A DNA stretch of 64,000 nt. It comes from Candidatus Eiseniibacteriota bacterium. Lineage in GTDB: Bacteria > Joyebacterota > Joyebacteria > Joyebacterales > Joyebacteraceae. The notes under the pieces are model-generated. The model was given only the letters and a program-made list of their open reading frames with translations. It did not search any database and had not been told where the DNA came from. The number at the start of each line of letters is the position of its first letter. The first letter of the stretch is position 1. Where the stretch lies: the NCBI GenBank assembly GCA_030622115.1, contig JAUXGN010000002.1:43363-107362 (forward strand). Reading direction: 5' to 3'. Of this stretch, positions 60,181 through 64,000 are shown one piece after another. Position numbers and translations under genes: made by a program.

Positions 60181-61899
60181 ATGAGGACATTTGCGGTGGC
60201 CATTCTGGTGGTGTTGCTGGCCGCGCCGGTCGCGCTGGCTGCTCCGAGTATCGTTGGAGACTTCCAGGCGTGGGATCCGGCCGACCCGGCGTACGAACTC
60301 ACACTGCAGCCGAACGGCGTCTACACGCTGACGGTTTCGCTACTTGCGGGCACCCACCTCTACAAGGCCGTTGATGGTGACGCTTGGGGCCTGGATTTTC
60401 CCAGCAACGACCAGACATTCACGCTCGCCTCAGACGCCGATGTCACATGGCACGTTAATCTCGGCGCCACGGTAGGGACCAAGGAGGGCGACGAGTACGT
60501 CTTCCATCACATGAATCCGCCCATCGTCTGTGGCGACATGATGAGCGAACTCGGCGGCGTCGATTGGGACGCGGCCGATACGAGCACCACGGTCATGGCT
60601 GACCCGGACGACGACGGGGTGTGGTTCTTCCAGTCGATCATTACGGCCGGGAGCTACGCCTTCAAGATCGTCCTGAACAACAACTGGGATCAGAACACCC
60701 CGCCGGGTGGCAACAACATCGTTTTCGTCTCCGACGGCGTGACGCCCGTCACGTTCACCTACGACATGGCGACGAACACGACAGAGGTCGTCTCGAGCGC
60801 TCCTCCAGCAGTGATCGATGCGAGGATTGACGGGGACGGCACCGATGCGAGCCTCTGTATCATCCAGTTCTCGGATGACATGGATCAGACGACCGCTGAG
60901 ACCGAGGCAAACTACTCGGTGACAGGCGGACCCGGCGCAATCACGGTTGCGGATGCGACTCTGGACGGCGCCGATGCCGGCATTGTCCATCTGACCCTGA
61001 GCCCGGCGCTCACGGAGGGCTACGACTACCAGTTCACCGCAACCGGCGTTACCGATGAAGGCGGGACTCCGGTCGATCCAAACAACAACGACGACTGCTT
61101 CTACCTGCACATGGTTACGCTCGAGCTGAACATGCACCTCTACGTCGACATCAACGGTGTGCCGACGAGCGTGCACGTCCAGGGCGACACGCACCCGCTC
61201 ACGTGGGATCAGTGTGATGGGGCCGAGCTCTCAGACGGTGATGCCGACACAACCTATGTTGTCGCTGAGTACTTCTCCATGGGCTATATCTGCGGCGCAG
61301 CTGCTGAGTCGACCCTGGTCAAGTACAAGTACGTCGTCGATTGTGCAACGTGGGAAGGCGACTACGATTTCGGTCACTACGTGACACTCGATCCGAACGC
61401 CGCGAGCCAGACGGTCAACGTCTGGTGGGAGGACATCGCTCCATCCGACAACATCACATGTGATGTGGGTGTGCGTTTCCAGGTCAGTGTGCTTCCGGAT
61501 ACGTTCGATATCGTGACTGACGTCATTGCGGTCCACGGTACGCTCGCACCGCTCGATTGGGTGGTCGACACCGTGCTTCTCGATGACGGAACGAACGGAG
61601 ATCTGACTGCAGACGACGGCATCTACTCGGCTCTGGTCACGTTCCCGACCGGCACCTATCGCTATCTTGAGTACAAGTACGCAATCAACGATGCCTTCGA
61701 GTGCGACGCGTATCCGAACAGGACGCTGACCCTCGACGATATCGACGGCTGCATGGCCATGCGCGAGGGACCGATGGAGGTCCTCGATATCTGGAATTGG
61801 TGTGACACCGTGACGAGCGTGCCGGAAGATCCTCCGGGAACAACGACCGTCATCGAATCCTGGGGCATGATCAAGGCCAGGTATCTGCCGAACAGGTAG
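60181..61899 (+). CDS. secreted multi-domain glucan-binding-like protein with variant C-terminal tag
   Basis: This is a 572-residue exported protein; GAAGGGAGAGC precedes the ATG and a signal peptide ends ALA-AP. The first domain (about 21-100) reads IVGDFQAWDPADPAYELTLQPNGVYTLTVSLLAGTHLYKAV, a CBM48/E-set-like glycan-binding pattern; a similar unit near 115-195 has DGVWFFQSIITAGSYAFKIVLNN. Next is an Ig-like domain (RIDGDGTDASLCIIQFSDDMDQTTAETEANYSV) and two more CBM20-like beta domains, each with EYKY or KYKY strands. The end is VIESWGMIKARYLPNR, a tag variant extended by LPNR. It lies 177 bases downstream of the previous CBM-like gene. Confidence 0.84.
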   Translation: MRTFAVAILVVLLAAPVALAAPSIVGDFQAWDPADPAYELTLQPNGVYTLTVSLLAGTHLYKAVDGDAWGLDFPSNDQTFTLASDADVTWHVNLGATVGTKEGDEYVFHHMNPPIVCGDMMSELGGVDWDAADTSTTVMADPDDDGVWFFQSIITAGSYAFKIVLNNNWDQNTPPGGNNIVFVSDGVTPVTFTYDMATNTTEVVSSAPPAVIDARIDGDGTDASLCIIQFSDDMDQTTAETEANYSVTGGPGAITVADATLDGADAGIVHLTLSPALTEGYDYQFTATGVTDEGGTPVDPNNNDDCFYLHMVTLELNMHLYVDINGVPTSVHVQGDTHPLTWDQCDGAELSDGDADTTYVVAEYFSMGYICGAAAESTLVKYKYVVDCATWEGDYDFGHYVTLDPNAASQTVNVWWEDIAPSDNITCDVGVRFQVSVLPDTFDIVTDVIAVHGTLAPLDWVVDTVLLDDGTNGDLTADDGIYSALVTFPTGTYRYLEYKYAINDAFECDAYPNRTLTLDDIDGCMAMREGPMEVLDIWNWCDTVTSVPEDPPGTTTVIESWGMIKARYLPNR

Positions 61900-62027
61900 C
61901 TGGGCAGCGTAGCACGCAGGATCGCAGCTCGCGGGATTTCCAGCGAACGCGAACAGTCTTGGCGAGAAGAGACACGTCCATACGACACCTTTGCGCTGCA
62001 CACGCGTCGTCTCTCTCGCCAAATCCG

Positions 62028-62063
62028 GGGCCGGGAGGAGCATGAGCTTCGCCCGGCCCTTTT
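62028..62063 (+). terminator. rho-independent terminator
   Basis: GGGCCGGG / CCCGGCCC with a 16-base loop is followed by TTTT. Confidence 0.65.
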
Positions 62064-62082
62064 CTGTACGGCAAGCGGACGG

Positions 62083-62111
62083 TTGACACTGGGCCGACGT
62101 TGTCATAGCGT
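62083..62111 (+). promoter_or_regulatory. candidate promoter of the ECF sigma operon
   Basis: TTGACA and TAGCGT are separated by 17 bases, 40 bases before the sigma factor start. Confidence 0.4.
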
Positions 62112-62150
62112 GGGCGAGCCAGGAACTGCACTAAACCGCCGGACGACGGC

Positions 62151-62735
62151 ATGTGTCAGATATATGTGACCAGGAAGGCCGATTTGTCGCCGGACGACAG
62201 CTCAAAAGGACTCATTGAGCGCCTCAAAGCCGGCGACGAGCGGGCCTTTGAAGACTTCGTAACTGAGTACAGGGAACGTGTTTATCGCGTGGCCTGGCGT
62301 GTCGTCCGCGATGACGAGGCCGCCGAGGATGTGGCGCAGGAGGCCTTCATCAAGGTCTTCCGTCACATCGGGAGATTCGAGGGCAGGTCGAGCCTCTACA
62401 CATGGCTCTATCGCATCACCGTCAATATCGCCCTCAACAGGCTGAAGCGGGACAAGTTCAGAAACATGCTCCCGCTGGGGGATCTGCCCAGGCCGGACAG
62501 AAGAGCTTCGAGCGATCCAGCCAGGGCGGCGCTGAGCAGTGAGATCCGGGAGAGGATCGATCAGGCTGTTCGCACGCTGCCGGACAAACAGAAGGCCGTT
62601 TTCATACTCAAGTTCTTCGAAGGCCTGACGCACAACGAGATCGCTGAAGTAGTGGGTTGCTCTGAGGGAACATCGAAGGCCAACTACTTCCACGCCATTC
62701 GGAAGCTCAGGACGAAGCTGGAGGATCTTAGATAA
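62151..62735 (+). CDS. ECF RNA polymerase sigma factor (RpoE-like)
   Basis: This is a 194-residue sigma factor. Region 2 is clear (FEDFVTEYRERVYRVAWRVVRDDEAAEDVAQEAFIKVFRHIGRFEGRSSLYTWLYRITVNIALNRLKR) and region 4 is a helix-turn-helix (LPDKQKAVFILKFFEGLTHNEIAEVVGCSEGTSKANYFHAIRKLRTKL). It should direct RNA polymerase to stress- or envelope-related promoters once released from its anti-sigma factor, encoded one base downstream. The start at 62151 has a weak ribosome site; a GTG at 62166 is possible. Confidence 0.94.
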   Translation: MCQIYVTRKADLSPDDSSKGLIERLKAGDERAFEDFVTEYRERVYRVAWRVVRDDEAAEDVAQEAFIKVFRHIGRFEGRSSLYTWLYRITVNIALNRLKRDKFRNMLPLGDLPRPDRRASSDPARAALSSEIRERIDQAVRTLPDKQKAVFILKFFEGLTHNEIAEVVGCSEGTSKANYFHAIRKLRTKLEDLR

Positions 62736-62736
62736 C

Positions 62737-63327
62737 ATGAGATGCGACGCCATCAGAGATCTGTTGATCGAGTACCTGGATGGTGACCTCGGTCACGCAG
62801 AGGGGGAGGAGATCGAGCGCCATCTGGCGAAGTGCGTGGATTGCACCCGCGAGATGGAATTGCTCAAGCAGGTCATGGGGCTTCTTCGCGATGATGGATA
62901 CGTGGAGCCTTCGTCTTTCTACTGGACCAGATTCACTGCCCGTCTCATGCGGCGCATTCACCGCGAGTCACCGATGCGCAGATTCGTCTCCGCGTACGGC
63001 CTCGTTCCGAAGCTCGCTCCTGTCGCCGTGGCTGTGGTGCTGTTCGCAGTTGGGTTCTGGGTGGGTAACGATTCCGGCCCCGGCGTGCGAAACGCCGGCG
63101 ATACGGAGATCGCGAGCACGGGAGTATCCACATCTATCATCTCACCGGCGAGCAAGTTGCGTGTGGCGAGCGGAAGCGAGCCGGTTGTCTTCGCCGATCA
63201 TGCCGATACGCTCCGGCCGGACAGTTTTTCGAGCCCGATCGATGGGCCGCAGCTGATTCTGGCGAAGTCGCTTGAGCCACAGGCGCGTGTGGACAGGATG
63301 CTCTCCGAGAAGCAGATTCGAGACTAG
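62737..63327 (+). CDS. membrane zinc-finger anti-sigma factor
   Basis: This is a 196-residue protein whose ATG lies one base after the sigma factor stop. The N-terminal anti-sigma zinc finger reads RHLAKCVDC, giving H29-x3-C33-x2-C36, with Cys 3 as a possible fourth ligand. A single membrane helix near residues 88-107 (LAPVAVAVVLFAVGFWVG) places the C-terminal half in the periplasm. This arrangement holds the sigma factor at the membrane until a signal releases it. Confidence 0.9.
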   Translation: MRCDAIRDLLIEYLDGDLGHAEGEEIERHLAKCVDCTREMELLKQVMGLLRDDGYVEPSSFYWTRFTARLMRRIHRESPMRRFVSAYGLVPKLAPVAVAVVLFAVGFWVGNDSGPGVRNAGDTEIASTGVSTSIISPASKLRVASGSEPVVFADHADTLRPDSFSSPIDGPQLILAKSLEPQARVDRMLSEKQIRD

Positions 63328-63375
63328 TACGTTTTCCTGCCATACTGCATCTTCCCGACATGCTACACCCGCTGT

Positions 63376-63413
63376 GAGGGCCGGCCGCCAAGCGTCCGGC
63401 CCTCGCTGAGTTT
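63376..63413 (+). terminator. terminator of the sigma/anti-sigma operon
   Basis: GAGGGCCGG / CCGGCCCTC is a nine-base stem with an 11-base loop, followed by GCTGAGTTT. Confidence 0.55.
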
Positions 63414-63527
63414 CTCCTTGTCAGCTTTCCCGCTCGTGTGCTACAGATTCCGCTAGGAGACGTAGTTGTGCTGATGTGCCTGCCATGCGGCGAGAGCAGT
63501 CCGGCAGGCCGGCGAAAGGGAGGTTCC

Positions 63528-64000
63528 ATGAGGGCGACAGCGATAGCGGCGTTGGTCCTGCTCGCCGTTTTAGCAGCGACGGCCTGCGCGCAGAAGAGCG
63601 TTCAGGAGCTGACTGCGGCCAGGATGCCGGAGTCGGCGCGGGAGCCGGTTCTGCGGTCCGGAGCTTCCGGTGAAGTCGGCCTTGTCACAGAGCGGAACCG
63701 TCTGACGACGAACGTGGCGTATCCGGGCGCCCCAAGCGCCGCCGACCTCGGCTTTCGCGATCCACCGTGTGAGCTTGAGTGTGATGCCTGTTCCTATCGT
63801 GAGAACGAGGGACCATGCTACGACAACTACTACGATGATTTCAACGCTGGATGCAATACCGTTGCCTACTCCTTCTCTCATATCGACCCGGCGTACGGGA
63901 AGATCACGATGTGTGGTCAGAGCGGCACGTATCTGTGGGAGGGGGGATCCCACTACCGCGATACCGACTGGTACGAGATCGTGCTGACCGAGTCGCGTGA
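63528..64000 (+). CDS. secreted protein, 3'-truncated by the window edge
   Basis: At least 157 residues are present and the frame is still open at the last base. AAGGGAGGTTCC precedes the ATG at 63528. The signal peptide (IAALVLLAVLAATACA) could be a lipoprotein signal with Cys 20. The mature part has several Cys (CELECDACSYRENEGPCYDNYYDDFNAGC), then SYFSHIDPAYGKITMCGQSGTYLWE-like strands and RDTDWYEI, which resembles the PPC-type domain of secreted proteins in related candidate phyla. No function can be given. Confidence 0.75.
   Translation, partial: MRATAIAALVLLAVLAATACAQKSVQELTAARMPESAREPVLRSGASGEVGLVTERNRLTTNVAYPGAPSAADLGFRDPPCELECDACSYRENEGPCYDNYYDDFNAGCNTVAYSFSHIDPAYGKITMCGQSGTYLWEGGSHYRDTDWYEIVLTESR

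Noticed and set aside
60430..62106. Long minus-strand frames opposite the glucan-binding-like gene
   Set aside because: The plus strand has a signal peptide, repeated beta domains and a C-terminal tag; the antisense frames look like Val/Arg-rich shadows.

Overview
The window is a 64 kb piece of a high-GC Gram-negative chromosome with no rRNA, CRISPR array, transposase or phage genes. Outer-membrane beta-barrel proteins (FadL/PorV-like), a TonB-dependent receptor, many secreted proteins ending in a FlgD-like/type IX-like C-terminal domain, one PEP-CTERM protein and GWxTD and DUF2007 proteins together suggest a candidate phylum near the FCB/Fibrobacteres-Chlorobi-Bacteroidetes side of the tree (Eisenbacteria- or Krumholzibacteria-like). 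That placement is inferred from family content only. Several promoters are readable as TTGACN-17-TAtNNT and Shine-Dalgarno sites are strong, so many start codons can be fixed, including some TTG and GTG starts.

Layout. 0-7.5 kb: a secreted Cys-rich protein, a fibronectin-repeat secreted protein and a sugar ABC importer operon (binding lipoprotein plus two permeases, no ATPase). 7.7-16 kb: an arylsulfotransferase-like protein, a LysM-like protein, hflK-hflC, a PEP-CTERM protein, plsY and a GWxTD protein. 16-28 kb: secreted proteins, including a C25 (gingipain-like) peptidase, four proteins sharing a C-terminal tag (one interrupted by an in-frame TGA), a thioesterase/DUF2007 pair, and an unusual fusion of an ECF-type S component with a TonB-dependent receptor. 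28-43 kb: an outer-membrane protein, mnmA, a sugar nucleotidyltransferase, a degenerate response regulator, a rubrerythrin-like protein with rubredoxin, a secreted GH13 glycosidase, tldD-tldE, then a three-gene operon whose first gene joins a ParA ATPase to a glycogen-binding (CBM48/AMPK-beta) domain, and a sigma factor. 43-64 kb: lipoproteins and a transglutaminase, an XRE-cupin regulator, a secretion-like operon (FadL-like protein, 1671-residue repeat protein, PorV-like protein), murJ-galE, tRNA-Phe and tRNA-Thr, two secreted starch-binding-like proteins, an ECF sigma/anti-sigma pair and a secreted protein running off the end.

How the genes fit together. Two themes recur. The first is export and surface display: four proteins carry FlgD-like C-terminal domains, one carries PEP-CTERM, and six carry a short C-terminal tag, P-V-E-x-[ST]-[ST]-W-[GS]-x-[IV]-K-x-x-Y-R, that I do not recognise as a described sorting signal. 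The second is alpha-glucan binding: the GH13 enzyme, two secreted CBM-like proteins and the cytoplasmic ParA-CBM48 fusion. The ParA-CBM48 operon (39.1-42.2 kb), the C-terminal tag family and the S-component/TonB-receptor fusion are the best candidates for undescribed biology here.
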